Positions 36,569 through 47,516 of a stretch of 64,000 nucleotides of DNA are shown piece by piece. Positions within the stretch are counted from its first letter, which is position 1; each line of letters begins with the position of its first letter. This DNA comes from Adineta vaga (lineage: Eukaryota; Rotifera): positions 1,860,001 to 1,924,000 of the forward strand of contig CP075495.1 in assembly GCA_021613535.1 (NCBI GenBank), written 5' to 3'. A program made the translations under genes and the position numbers. The notes beneath the pieces are model-generated. The model worked only from the letters and a program-made list of their open reading frames with translations, was not told the DNA's origin and searched no databases.

Positions 36569-36780
36569 AAAAAAAGAAAGGAGAAAAAAAAACTGATCTA
36601 TTCATATCATTTGTGGAAAAGAAAAATAATGATGCATACTTTCTTCTTATTCAAGAGAAAGAAAGTAGAAAGAATATTAAGTCGACGGGAAATGCCTTCG
36701 TCTTTATATACTTTTCTTCTTCTTCGTCTTTTTTTTACTGTCATTTAATCCAAACAAGAAGACGCATTCATTTGACGGTA

Positions 36781-39114
36781 ATGAATACGGAAGAGCAAAT
36801 AACAAAACCATCAAATAGTAAACTGAAGGTTATAATCTAAAAGGATTGTTTTACAGTTCATTAAATTTACTTTAATCTTCTTCTTTTTTTCTGCCTATAG
36901 AAAATTCGTCAACGAATATTTCATTCAGGACTCAAATTAAAAACTAAAGATGACCAACAAACCGGTCTTTTACATGAACAAAATAAAACAATCGAAGCAC
37001 CTATTCGAAATGAAGATTTCGAAGCGTATGTGAAAGTTTACATTTCAAAGAAGAATCAAACGATTCCTATACTTTTGTTTTAGTACTGGTTTTGTTATGG
37101 ATCCTCAAAATTATTTCTATCATTATTGGCTTGGAATCATATCATTTGCTGTTACCTATAATCTCTTATTAATTCCAGCTCGATATGCATTTCATGATTT
37201 AGATAGAAAATTGAAAATACTTTGGATATCATTAGATTATATTTTTGATAGCATATATTTAATTGATATTTTTATTCAATCGAGAACAGGTAGAACGAAA
37301 TAAATGAGCAAACATATAGTCATTCTTTATTGATTTCTTTTTATTAAAGGATATTTTAGTCATGGTTTATTTGTTCGTAATCATCATGTTTTATCTCGGA
37401 AGTATTTTTCTACACGTCAATTTTATGTTCGTGATTTACTTTCAATTCTTCCAACAGATGTATTTTATTTCTTTTCAAAATATCGATTTATATCAATTAT
37501 ACGTTCTAATCGTTTGTTACGTATTCATCGTTTATCTGAATTTCAAGAATTAACAGAATCACGAACAAGATTTCCTAATGCATTTCGAATCTGTTGTCTT
37601 ATATGTTTAACTCTTACACTTATTCATTGGTAAGAAATATATGTCATATTAAATCAATCTTTCTTTCTTTTCTCAAGGAATTGTTGTGCATATGTACTTA
37701 TCTGTGAACATTTGGGTTTCGGTACCGATCGATGGGTTTTACCTGCAACAGCCAAAAATGAAACAGTTGCTATGCTTTATACTTATTGTTTTTATTGGTC
37801 AACACTACTATTAAGTACTATCGGTGATGTACCATTACCAACTAAACGAGAAGAATATATCTTTGTTTTATTTGATTATATGATTGGTAAATCTTATATC
37901 ATAGATTATCCTTTTTTTGATCTAGATACTTTCATTGTAGGTATACTTATATTTGCTACTATTATTGGTAATCTTGGTACGATGATTTCATCACAAAATC
38001 AATCAAGTATATTGAGAAAGATGTGAATTGATTTTCGAATCTAATTCATTGTTTTTAGGACAACAAGTTCGTGAGAAAATGGATGAAATCAAACGTTATA
38101 TGAAATTTCGATGTGTAAATCGTAAACTTGAACAAAAAGTTATTAAATGGCTTGATTATCTCTATACAAATCGACAAGTTCTTAGTGAAGAAATGGTTTT
38201 AAATTCGGATTTAAGTGTTGAATTACGTAAAGATTTAGCTATTAAAGTTCATTTAGAATCTTTACAACAAGTCTCATTATTTCATGATTGTGAACCAAAT
38301 TTACTTATTGAATTAGTAAGGTCACATTTATTTTCATTGAAAATATGTTTTTTTGTGTTTCTTTAAGGTAACTAAATTAAAACCAACCTTCTTTGGTCCT
38401 GGTGATTATGTTTGTCAAAAAGGAGATATTGGAAAAGAAATGTATATTATCAAACGTGGTCAATTAGGTGTTGTTAGTGATGATGGTCGAACAACTTTTG
38501 TTGTTCTCAAAGAAGGTTCTGTCTTTGGTGAAATTTCTATTTTAAATATTCCGGGTATAATCTGGAATTTCTTCGATAATTGAAGAAAGCTTGAACTGAT
38601 TTGGTTTCTAGGTTCAAAAAATGGTAATCGTCGTACTGCAAATGTGAGATCATTGGGTTATTCAGATTTGTATACTTTACGAAAAGAAGATCTTTGGCAT
38701 GTACTCGATAATTATCCTGAATCTTTATCGAAAATTATTGAAAAAGGTAAATCAATATTACGTAAAGATAATCTACTTGATGAAACATTAACCGATACGA
38801 AACGTCATATTGAACAAGAACAATTATTAAGTATACAAAATCGTATAAAGAAATTAGTTGATATGGAAAAATTATTAAATGATCGTGTAACAATATTTTT
38901 CGATGGATATATTGAATCAATAAAACAATATAAAAAACAATTATCAAAAATGGAATATCATTTTGAAGCGAGAAAACCAAGTATTGCTATTACAAAGAGT
39001 GCACCGGTATCGACACCAGCTGTTCCGTTCTTTTTAAATCAATGGAGAAGACATACTGAAGCAAATTTACAGAGATTTATCAGTGCACCATCAGCACAAT
39101 TAGATGAAGAGTAA
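36781..39114 (+). CDS. Cyclic-nucleotide-gated cation channel, alpha type
   Basis: About ten exons encode about 590 aa, shorter than vertebrate CNGA. Six TM segments are visible: S1 [21 protein letters not shown]2/S3 near [16 protein letters not shown]4 [17 protein letters not shown]5 [14 protein letters not shown] and S6 [16 protein letters not shown]. The pore is [15 protein letters not shown]. The C-linker ([20 protein letters not shown]) leads to a cyclic-nucleotide-binding domain with [26 protein letters not shown] and [15 protein letters not shown]; the Thr of NRRTAN is typical of cGMP-responsive members. A coiled coil follows ([19 protein letters not shown]). In the pore the family Glu of TIGET is Asp (37826-37828). 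In the family it is a non-selective Ca/Na channel in sensory or ciliary membranes. Confidence 0.94.
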
Positions 39115-39195
39115 AACTTTAGAAAAAGAACATTTTTTTTGTCGACCTTTCAGATTAGTATTAATGTAAGCGACTTTTTTCTTTTGTATATAAAT

Positions 39196-39201
39196 AATAA
39201 A
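39196..39201 (+). terminator. Poly(A) signal AATAAA
   Basis: AATAAA about 82 nt after the CNG channel stop codon and before the next plus-strand gene. Confidence 0.5.
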
Positions 39202-39342
39202 TTTGTAGTTATCTTAAAAGACGATTTAGTTATTGGTTATAGGAATGTAATTCATGGATGATAGAATGGATGAAAACAGAGAGAACTGAATAACGGACAA
39301 CGCGTGATTTCATTCTAGACCTTTTTTTCCTCGTTATACAGA

Positions 39343-39741
39343 ATGTCTTTTAAAAATGATTCATCATCTACAATGCTTCTCATAAGTGATATTAATAAAC
39401 TAACCTATCGACAATTACAAGTTGAATTAAAATTACGAAATTTAAAGTCAGGTGGTAAAACAGAAGTTCTTCGGCAACGTCTTCGACAAGCATTAATTAT
39501 TAATGATGAAAATGAACAATTATTAGATTATTTGGATGAATGTTCGATTTGTTTGGATAAATTATCATTTGATAAACGAATAACAATACAAACGACATGT
39601 TCACATCGATATCATCGGATTTGTTTAAAGAAATGGATTGAATCTAATGGAGAATTTTCCTTGTGTTGTCCACTTTGTCGATGTTCATTAGCAAATGATC
39701 GTCAAATTGAACAAGATGACGATAAGAAAGTTCTTAGATAA
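39343..39741 (+). CDS. Compact SAP-domain/RING-H2 protein (putative E3 ligase)
   Basis: Intronless frame of 132 aa. Residues about 16-50 form a SAP motif (LTYRQLQVELKLRNLKSGGK, then TEVLRQRLRQAL), a helix-extended-helix DNA- or nuclear-scaffold-binding module. Residues about 67-115 form a RING-H2 finger: CSIC, a 15-residue spacer, CSHRYHRIC, then CPLC, with complete C-C-C-H-H-C-C-C ligands and the Ile and Trp (KKWI) expected at the E2 contact. It would be a small nuclear ubiquitin ligase. I know SAP+RING from PIAS (SP-RING) and RAD18, but those are much larger and differently arranged. A splice acceptor TATACAG ends one base before the ATG. Confidence 0.82.
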   Translation: MSFKNDSSSTMLLISDINKLTYRQLQVELKLRNLKSGGKTEVLRQRLRQALIINDENEQLLDYLDECSICLDKLSFDKRITIQTTCSHRYHRICLKKWIESNGEFSLCCPLCRCSLANDRQIEQDDDKKVLR

Positions 39742-40175
39742 AAATTACAAACATTTGTTTGTTTGTTTGTTTTCTATGCCGATGTTCAATTTGTCTCATC
39801 TATAAGAAAGAGAAAAAAAAGACAAAGATACCTTCTTTTTTGTTATATAACAAATACGTTCTGTGATAGCTTTCATTCTTCTTCTTCGTCTGTCAGATAA
39901 GATATAATTTTTCAATAAAATATATAAAGATTCGTTTTTTTTTCTAAAGATATTTCAATTCATTATAGAAAATATAATTTGTCGTATTTTCAGCATACGC
40001 CATCTGTAAACTCATCATTCTGATTCGTTAATGATACTACTCAAAATAAGATGATAATGAATAAAGTAAAAAGAATCGAAACGAAACGAATGACGAGGAA
40101 AACAAAATCAATAGAATGTTTCTACTCAATATTCATTTATTGATCTTCTATTTAGATATTTTCTTTTAAAGAAAT
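39742..40175. other. Intergenic; no gene seen
   Basis: Between the SAP-RING gene and RABGEF1. It contains a TTTG tetranucleotide run at about 39753-39770 and an AATAAA near 39915. No open frame worth calling. Confidence 0.5.
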
Positions 40176-41992
40176 ATGATCACATCATCATTGACAGCAG
40201 CAGCCGCGGCAGTAAATTCAAAAGGTGATACTGAACTCTGCAAAAATGCTTGTGGATTTTATGGAAATAAAATTTGGGATGGATTTTGTAGTAAATGTTA
40301 TCGAGAAGTTTATCAACAAGCAAAACAAATTCAAGAAGGATATGATGGTAGAACAAAGTAAATAGCAGATTTTAATGAAAACAAGTAAACATTATGATTT
40401 TATTTTAGTGTGACAAATTCCGATGGTACTCCACCATCTTCTGTTCAAGCATCTCCTTCATTTTCGAATTTTCAAGAAAAACGTCGTTCAAATATTAGTA
40501 TGCGTAATCCACTTCGACAAATGGTTAATCGTGCTGGTAGTCTTCGTTGTATGTTTAGATATTCATTTGAAATGAAAATACATTTACTCTTGTCTATCTT
40601 TCTCTAGCGTCAAGTAATTCAGCGTTATCTTTAATAGCAAATGAAGAACAAACAATAGAAAATGAAGCATCAAGTAAACATTTAGATATTATGACTACAG
40701 ATGATGCACGTGCGGATATTAAAGCTCAAGTCAAAACTTTTGCCAGTCATTTCCATAAGAAATGTTCAAGTAAAACTGTTCATATTGATACATTAATACA
40801 AGAATATGGAACGTTTAAAGATGGATTAAAAAAACGTATTCAAACGAATATAATTTATCAAAGTAGAACAAATTCTTTTTCACGAATAATTCCTTTCGAT
40901 ATACATATATCATTTATTTATTTAGATGAAAATGAAGATTTAATTCATCGTGTTCGTGATTATCTTGAACAAATCATTTTCTCACGAGATTATTCCTTTA
41001 TATTCAATCGTATTGCAATCCATTGTGAAGAAAAAGATTTATCTATTCAAAATCGTATAACATCACTTCATTGGATAACAGCACCTATGTTAGATACGGT
41101 TCTCAATGAGAATATTTCTGCTGCTCATGATGCAATTTTCAAAGCAATAAACAGTAAAAACGAAAAAACGATTGGAAATAAAATTAAATATAATTTTTTT
41201 ATTAGTTTTAATTGAACTTGATTCAAAAACGACTCCACAAGGTAAAATTCAATCAATTATGGATTGTAAATCATGTATTGAAACGGCAATTCATGCGAGT
41301 TGTAGTAATAGTGGAATTAATGCTGATAGTTTTCTTCCAGCATTGATCTATATTGTTCTAAAAGCTAAACCACCACGTTTACATTCAAATATGCAATTTC
41401 TTAGTCATTTTTCTCAACCAAGTGGAGAACAATTGTATTACTTAGCTAATCTTGTAGGTGGAAAATGAATCTAATAAATTTTCGAAATAAATTTTTCTAT
41501 TCTTAGGATTCAGCAGTTCGATTTATCGAACTTTTACAAGCTGAACATCTTGGTTTGTCTTCCGATGATTTTTCTTTATATATGCGTGGTGAACCAGTTT
41601 TACCATCGGAATTTGTATTACTATTTGAATCGTCAACCAATGATGAAACGACGAATCAACAACGACGAAAAAAATTTGCTCTCTATCATGAACTTGATAA
41701 TCACTGTGAGAAATTCGATGAAAATCTTGTTGATTTCAAAAGACGTTTAACTCAAACTGTCTACGATGTACAAGAATTATTGAAAGAAACTTATGCACGT
41801 TTTCCAAATTTGGAAAAAATTCCACAATTAATTGATATTGATAATAATGATCAAATGGAAGATCTTTCGAATATCATAACAAGTCCAAGAGATATTAGTG
41901 ATATTTTAAATCAATCAGCATCCGAAAATGAATATCTACCTGAACCATTGGCACCTGTTATTGTCCAACAACAGACAAAAAATGATAATTAA
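40176..41992 (+). CDS. RABGEF1: Rab5 guanine-nucleotide exchange factor (Rabex-5)
   Basis: Six exons (40176-40357, 40409-40548, 40608-40861, 40926-41153, 41206-41453, 41507-41992). The N-terminal A20 zinc finger is [20 protein letters not shown] (residues about 22-41), a ubiquitin-binding module. A Ser-rich linker and a helical bundle follow ([14 protein letters not shown] and following). The VPS9 domain contains [20 protein letters not shown], with the catalytic Asp before FLP, and [18 protein letters not shown] with the conserved Tyr. The C-terminal region has a coiled coil ([21 protein letters not shown]). This is the Rabex-5 layout, which activates Rab5 on early endosomes and ubiquitylated cargo. 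It appears functionally intact; the loop in the VPS9 domain is shorter than in vertebrates. Confidence 0.95.
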
Positions 41993-42324
41993 ATTGTTGA
42001 GAAATTTTTAGTCCAATTTTATAATTTACTTCCGGTGTGTGCTTGCTTTTTTACGAACAGTGCTTGTATTTAATAGAGATTTATCAAAAGAAGGGAAAAT
42101 TGACGATTTTATACTCTAGTGTTTTTCTTTTCTTATGTAATAATAAATTCGATAGATGAACACGAATGATGTCGTCGATAGTCGATAAAGACAATAGACC
42201 TAAAACGACGAAGGAGGCCAACAACGGTTAGAATGTGCATCGTCATCTGTTTTCTATTCTTCTCCCTAGTTCTATATAGATAAACGATAGTTAGTTTTAT
42301 TCTTTATTTTCTCTCGTACACAAC
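41993..42324. other. Intergenic; no gene seen
   Basis: Between RABGEF1 and the SDR16C-like gene. It holds AATAAA at 42142-42147, a likely RABGEF1 polyadenylation signal, and no other visible feature. Confidence 0.5.
42142..42147 (+). terminator. Poly(A) signal AATAAA
   Basis: AATAAA about 150 nt after the RABGEF1 stop codon. Confidence 0.5.
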
Positions 42325-43937
42325 GATGACAACATTGTCTGGAGTAAGTATTTCTGATCGATTATGATAATGATTGATTTTGTCTTGAACAATCCTAGAT
42401 GTATAATGAAATGTCTCCAACATTTGGTGCTGCTGATGCACTTTTACGTGACTATGAATGTAAAGCACCATTTTGGTAAATTCGATTTATGTTTTTTTTC
42501 TTCTCTCCAAATAAATAACATCTCTATCAAGGTTCCGTTGGATGACCAATCTCATCGAATATGCATTTACATTCTTGGTACTTCTTACTCTTATCACTCG
42601 TTACATTTGGAATCATACAATAACTCCATTAATGTCACGTTTTCATATTCCATTCTTTCGAAAATGTTCACGAGTATCATATCAAAATGATACAGTTCTT
42701 ATCACAGGAGGTTAGTTATTTCATTGATTTATATGAATTAGTTCTAATCATTTATGAATTAATTCTAGCTGGTGGTTGTCTTGGTCGAGCATTAGCTATT
42801 GAATTTGCACGTGAAGCTCGTTGTCTTGCTTTATTAGATGTACAAAAGAAACCGTTAGATGATCTTAAACATGCACTTCAACAAATTTATGGTAAAGATC
42901 ATTGCCGAATCTATACATATCGATGTGATCTCAGGTTTAGTTTTGCATTGAAAAATATTTTTAAACAATTTCTTATTTTCTATTGATTCTTCAGTGATTT
43001 AAATCAACTCAAATATACCATTACAGCTATTCGTGAAGAATTAGGTGATAATATTTCCGTATTGATCAATTGCGCTGGTAAATTCTTTATAAAATACAAA
43101 AAAATTAAATTTACTTCTTTTTTTTTATAGCTACAGCACATTTTAAAGATATTGTCTCTCATACCGATGATGAATATCAATATACCTTCATTGTCAATAC
43201 ACTTGCACCAATTCTTGTATGTTCTTAATGAATACAATTCAATTAAATAGTTGTTTTGTTCCTTCTCTCTCTGTCTCTCTCTTAACAGATCATTAAAGAT
43301 TTACTTAGCGGAATGATCGCTCGTAATCACGGACATATTGTGAATATTGTTAGTAGTGGTGCATTAAGTGGAAATGCATTTAGTTCATCATATTCATCAT
43401 CAACTGCTGCTTTACTTAGTAAAATGACTTTTCTTCTTCAATTATGTTCAACTTTATTTTTGTCTTTTATTTCAATAGATTTCACTGAAACACTTAGTCA
43501 AGAATTAATTCTTGCTAAAGCAACTGGTGTTCGCGCAACGGCTGTTTTACCATTTTATCTCGATGGTGGAATTTATACAACATTACGAAAATAGTAAGTC
43601 TAATTGGGAAAATAAAAAGAAATATGTACAAAAAATGATCCGTTTTTTTTTGTTTCTTCAGTGGTAAAGAAAAAGTATTAGGTGCAACTCCTCAAAGTTT
43701 TGATAAAGCAGCACGTGAAATAATGTGTGGATTGAGATCAGAACGTAGTCCCATACTTTTACCATCATTTCAATTACAACTTCAACGTTGCTTACGCGCG
43801 TAAGTTTCTTCATTAGACATTTATTTAATGTTTTTTCTTAAAACTTCTGAATGAATAGAATTCTTCCGGATGATGTTTGGAATCCATTTCTTTTGCACGT
43901 ACTTGGTCGTACACCAACATTTGTCAATCACCATTAG
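42325..43937 (+). CDS. Membrane-anchored SDR (SDR16C/RDH10-like) with degenerate catalytic motif
   Basis: Ten exons from MTTLSGMYNEMS to ...PTFVNHH. After about 40 residues there is a membrane helix (IEYAFTFLVLLTLITRYIW). The SDR fold follows: DTVLITGAGGCLGRALAIEF (cofactor site built across an intron at 42711-42768), LALLDVQ, CDLSDLN and ISVLINCAATAHF. Then come FIVNTLAPILI, VNIVSSGALSG (Ser present) and SYSSSTAALLNF. The order and membrane anchor match retinol-dehydrogenase-10-like SDR16C enzymes. The Tyr-x3-Lys motif reads Tyr-Ser-Ser-Ser-Thr, so the catalytic Lys is Thr (43403-43405). The NNAG motif is also NCAA. The protein is otherwise full length, so it may be catalytically weak or have changed role. 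Confidence 0.86.
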
Positions 43938-44344
43938 ACAATGATCAAGATTTTTCAATATTTTTCTTTTCTTATTCTATACTTATCATTTCTCTTGTCT
44001 TTCTGTTTCTTGTATTGACTGTATTAGGATAAAAAATAAACTTATAAAAACTTATTCGTCCTATACGTTCTTTTACATATCGACAGAAGAATAGATAAAC
44101 AAAGAATGAAATATAACGTATGCGTCGTCTGTTTCGTTCTAACCATCGATTGTATATAATTCACTAGTATTCATACAATGACGTGTAGTTTAACATCGAC
44201 GGAAAGTGAACAAATATAGTTAACTAATAAGCAAAACAAATTTCTTTATTGCTTTTGAAAAAAAAGACAATGTGTAAGTAAATTTCTTTTCTTTTCCAAA
44301 TTGTTTTCTTTCTTGTCTGAATAGATTCACCATGGACAACCTCA
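43938..44344. other. Intergenic; 3' UTR and Nanos 5' region
   Basis: It contains an AATAAA at 44035-44040 for the SDR gene. A splice acceptor-like TGAATAG at about 44317-44323 lies just before the Nanos start region, so an upstream Nanos exon or a trans-splice site is possible. No gene called. Confidence 0.5.
44035..44040 (+). terminator. Poly(A) signal AATAAA
   Basis: AATAAA about 100 nt after the SDR16C-like stop codon. Confidence 0.55.
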
Positions 44345-45089
44345 ATGCCTTGTTTATTTTCTAAGACTTCTAATTCTCCACATAATCGTAGTGATTGTTT
44401 AATCAATTCATTCACTAATCTTGATCTATCAAATCCATTTAATTTGATTGCAAATTCATCGGATAATTTAAATTATTATTATTATTATAATCAATCAAAT
44501 AATGAAGAAAAAGAAATGAAAACGAACTATTTTGAACCCTTACCTTTTTTCGAAACACATAATCAAACAAAACAAAACTATCAACCACAATTATCTCAAA
44601 AACATACGATGATTAAACAAAGTAGGTTTTCTTATGCATCAATAGGTGAATCTAATTCTTTAAAACGAATTTAGTGATTGCTCGAAATGAAAAACAACTA
44701 TCGATTTATTCTCATTCATATTCAAACAGTTATGATAATCTCATTTCAACAAATTCACATCGACTCAAACGACAAATTTGTACTTTTTGTAAATCCAATG
44801 GTGAATCGGCGAATGTTTATACTTCACATGGTAATTTCAATCGTTCTATTTCTTATGAAAATAACTTTCTTATTTCTATCGTTTAGTTTTACGTAATGGT
44901 GATCATGAAATTCAATGTCCTATTCTTCTAGCGTATGTTTGTCCAAAATGTGGTGCAACTGGTAAATCAGCTCATACAATTAAATATTGTACAGCATTAT
45001 CGGAAAATGAACGTGTTGCTTTACCAACAGTCAAAACCTTAAAAGAAGGTCGTTCTTCATCAGGAAATAAGAATTTATTCAAGAAATAA
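44345..45089 (+). CDS. NANOS: Nanos-type CCHC zinc-finger RNA regulator
   Basis: Three exons (44345-44621, 44675-44830, 44887-45089). The C-terminal Nanos zinc fingers are complete: CTFCKSNGESANVYTSH, joined across an intron to VLRNGDHEIQCP (first CCHC), then CPKCGATGKSAHTIKYC (second CCHC). Spacing and residues match animal Nanos. In the family it binds Pumilio-RNA complexes and recruits CCR4-NOT to repress germline mRNAs. The N-terminus is Asn/Ser/Tyr-rich (NYYYYYNQSNNEE) and shows no obvious vertebrate-type NOT1-interacting motif. The start is uncertain. A better-context ATG at 44330 (ACCATGG) is out of frame and gives an 11-codon overlapping reading frame, and an acceptor upstream would permit a further coding exon. 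Confidence 0.9.
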
Positions 45090-45294
45090 TGTTTTGTTTC
45101 TTTTTCGAAAAAAAACAAAAGAAGTTTTATTTTTTCAAATTATGTAGGATTAAGCGAATATATAAGCAGAAATAATTTCATTTTATGTGCGTGTATGTGA
45201 AAGAGAAGTTCTATATATGTGTATGTGTGTGTATATATATATATATATGTATAAATGAGTAAATAAATAGAAGACGAAGAAAAAAAGAATATCG

Positions 45295-46875
45295 TTAATT
45301 ATTGGATGAATGAATTAATTGTTTTGTTGAACTGGCACTTGATTCACGTCCTTTTTTATTTCGTAATTGTTCTTGTAATTGTTGGGTCCAACTGACCATT
45401 GTATCGGCTGGATCATTTGTTTTTGATACTGCTTTAGTAGATTGATGAATGTCAACAGCATAAATACGTTTATCATCCATGACATCTCCTTTAGGTTTAT
45501 TAGCAGCAAATGATTGCATATTACCATTATCAGGCGAACGATAACCATTATATTGAGCATGCGATGGCATTTGATTATTTTCATATTCTGGTGTCCAGAC
45601 GGTATTTCTTACCTGATAACCCGGACCTTTTGAAGGCATCGATCCATCATTGACTGACATAGATTTTCTTGCATAATCATTATCATTTGATGGTGTATTT
45701 GATATACGAAAAGTATTGTCATTCATATCATCATCAAGATTCTTCTTTGCGCAACAATTAAAACGCTGACTGTTACATCCAATACTAGTCATGATATCTG
45801 TCCATGGTAAATCTGAGAATGTTAAAATCATTACTAAACTAATAATAACACCAAGAACTGCCCAAAATGCTGCTGCACGTTCATTTTGTCGAGGATCTTG
45901 ATTTACTAAATATTAGAAAACAATAATCAGAATATTCTTTTTGTTTTTTGAAAAAAGAAACATAAATATAATGATTAACTACATACAAGTTTCACAAATT
46001 CGTCCTGAATAAAATGTATTGGTACAATCACACGTATAATTATTCTCTTGATCTTGACATATACCTCCATGAAGACAAGGTGCTGCTAAACATTCATCTA
46101 CCTCGATTTCACATTTCTCTCCTGTATATCCTGGATTGCAAACGCAAAGTTCTTGTCCAAGATTCATATAACATTGACCATGAGATTGGCAATTATGCGA
46201 ACTATTACATGTAGCTATGAAGAAAATAAAAGAAAAATGTTTCGTGTCTTGTTTTTTTTCCATTAAGATAACAAACTTTGATATTCACAAATGAAAAATA
46301 ATTTATTTGTTTTAACATCATCCGCTATTTGAAAAGTTGATCCATTTGTATTATAAATCAGTTTATAATTTGTTCCATTGCCAATAACTGCGCGTTTATC
46401 TGCTTCAAAAAACCATGAAATCGATTGATCAGACCAATTCCATGTTGATTTCGAAACAATACCATCAATCCAGAACGGACTTTGAAGACCATATGCTAAT
46501 ATTAATTAAGAATATTAAGAAGAAAATATTCATGAATATATATATATATTCAACTTACCTTTCATCCAATAGAATAAAGAATTTTTTTCCGTTGCAAATT
46601 CTAATGCAAGTAGATGAGTAACGGAATTTGGTTCAGTTTCATTTGCTGGTAATACACTTGAATCATTCTTGCAATAATCTCGTGCTTCTGTCCATGTCCA
46701 TCCACTTCCATTGATTACTTTATAACATCCTGATGTAATAGAATTATATCCACTTGGACAACTTGTTATTCCATGATGAAAAAAGACGAAAAATAAACTT
46801 CCGATTAGTATCAAAGACTAGAGAAATAAACAATTCTAAGCATTTGTAATACATTGAATAAGTCCGACTTACCAT
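45295..46875 (-). CDS. Type I membrane protein with C-type lectin and two EGF domains
   Basis: Five coding exons; the first appears to hold only the ATG (46873-46875) before a GTAAGT donor. Exon 2 (46817-46559) gives the signal peptide SLILIGSLFFVFFHHGITS and the start of the C-type lectin fold (CPSGYNS, GCYKVINGSGWTWTEARDYC). Exon 3 finishes it (FWIDG, STWNWSDQSISWFF, FFICEYQ). Exon 4 carries two EGF domains (CNSSHNCQSHGQC with CVCNPGYTGEKC, then EVDECLAAPCLHGGIC with CDCTN). Exon 5 gives a TM helix (AAFWAVLGVIISLVMIL) and a cytosolic tail of about 170 residues with Tyr and Asn-rich stretches. The usual Ca/sugar triplets (EPN/QPD, WND) are not seen. It could be a cell-surface adhesion or recognition receptor; the specific family is not recognised. 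Confidence 0.82.
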
Positions 46876-47516
46876 CTTTGTTATATTCTTCTTTTTCTTG
46901 TAAAAAAAAATGTTACTTTTTTTAATCAAGAAAAAAACTAAAATGACGTTGAAAGTAAAAAAAAAAGTTTCTTTTTCTTTTTTTCTAGAAAATAATAAGT
47001 TAAGTCAATAGTTCCTCGGTGTTGATTTCTTCTCGTTCATGTTCAGGTTTCAAACTTCACTAGAAATAAATAATAAAATAGTAGACAACTTGTTTTTTTT
47101 TCCATTTATTTTAACTAGAAAGGAAAACATTGATGATAATTTTTTACTTTTTTGTTTCCTTCGTTGTCTCGTATAGATTGAGTAAGTAATGCTAACAAAA
47201 ACGAGAAGTTTTTTTTTAATCAAATTTAGTGCTACGGTAAACAAAGATAAAAAGAAAAGAATCTCTACCTAACAATGACTTGTTTTTGAAGACAATTGAA
47301 ATGCATTGCTTGTTGATGTTTATTTAGATTTTAAATGATGAAATTAAATGAAGACAAGAAAAAAATGGTACTTTTATAAGTATTTGTAAATAAATTTTGT
47401 TCGATATTTCTTCTGTTTTGAACAGCAAAGTAATAAGAACAATGATCTATTCTTATATACAAATATCAGATCGATTAATGATAATCTGTTATGTTTCTTA
47501 TTTGAATCAAGAAGGG
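46876..47516. other. Intergenic; no gene seen
   Basis: Poly-A/T-rich DNA between the lectin gene and the small type II membrane gene on the same strand. A minus frame at 47050-47244 is Lys/Phe/Ser-rich and has no recognisable features. Confidence 0.5.

Noticed and set aside
44224-44415. Minus-strand frame of 63 codons
   Set aside because: Antisense to the Nanos 5' region and partly intergenic; no recognisable features.
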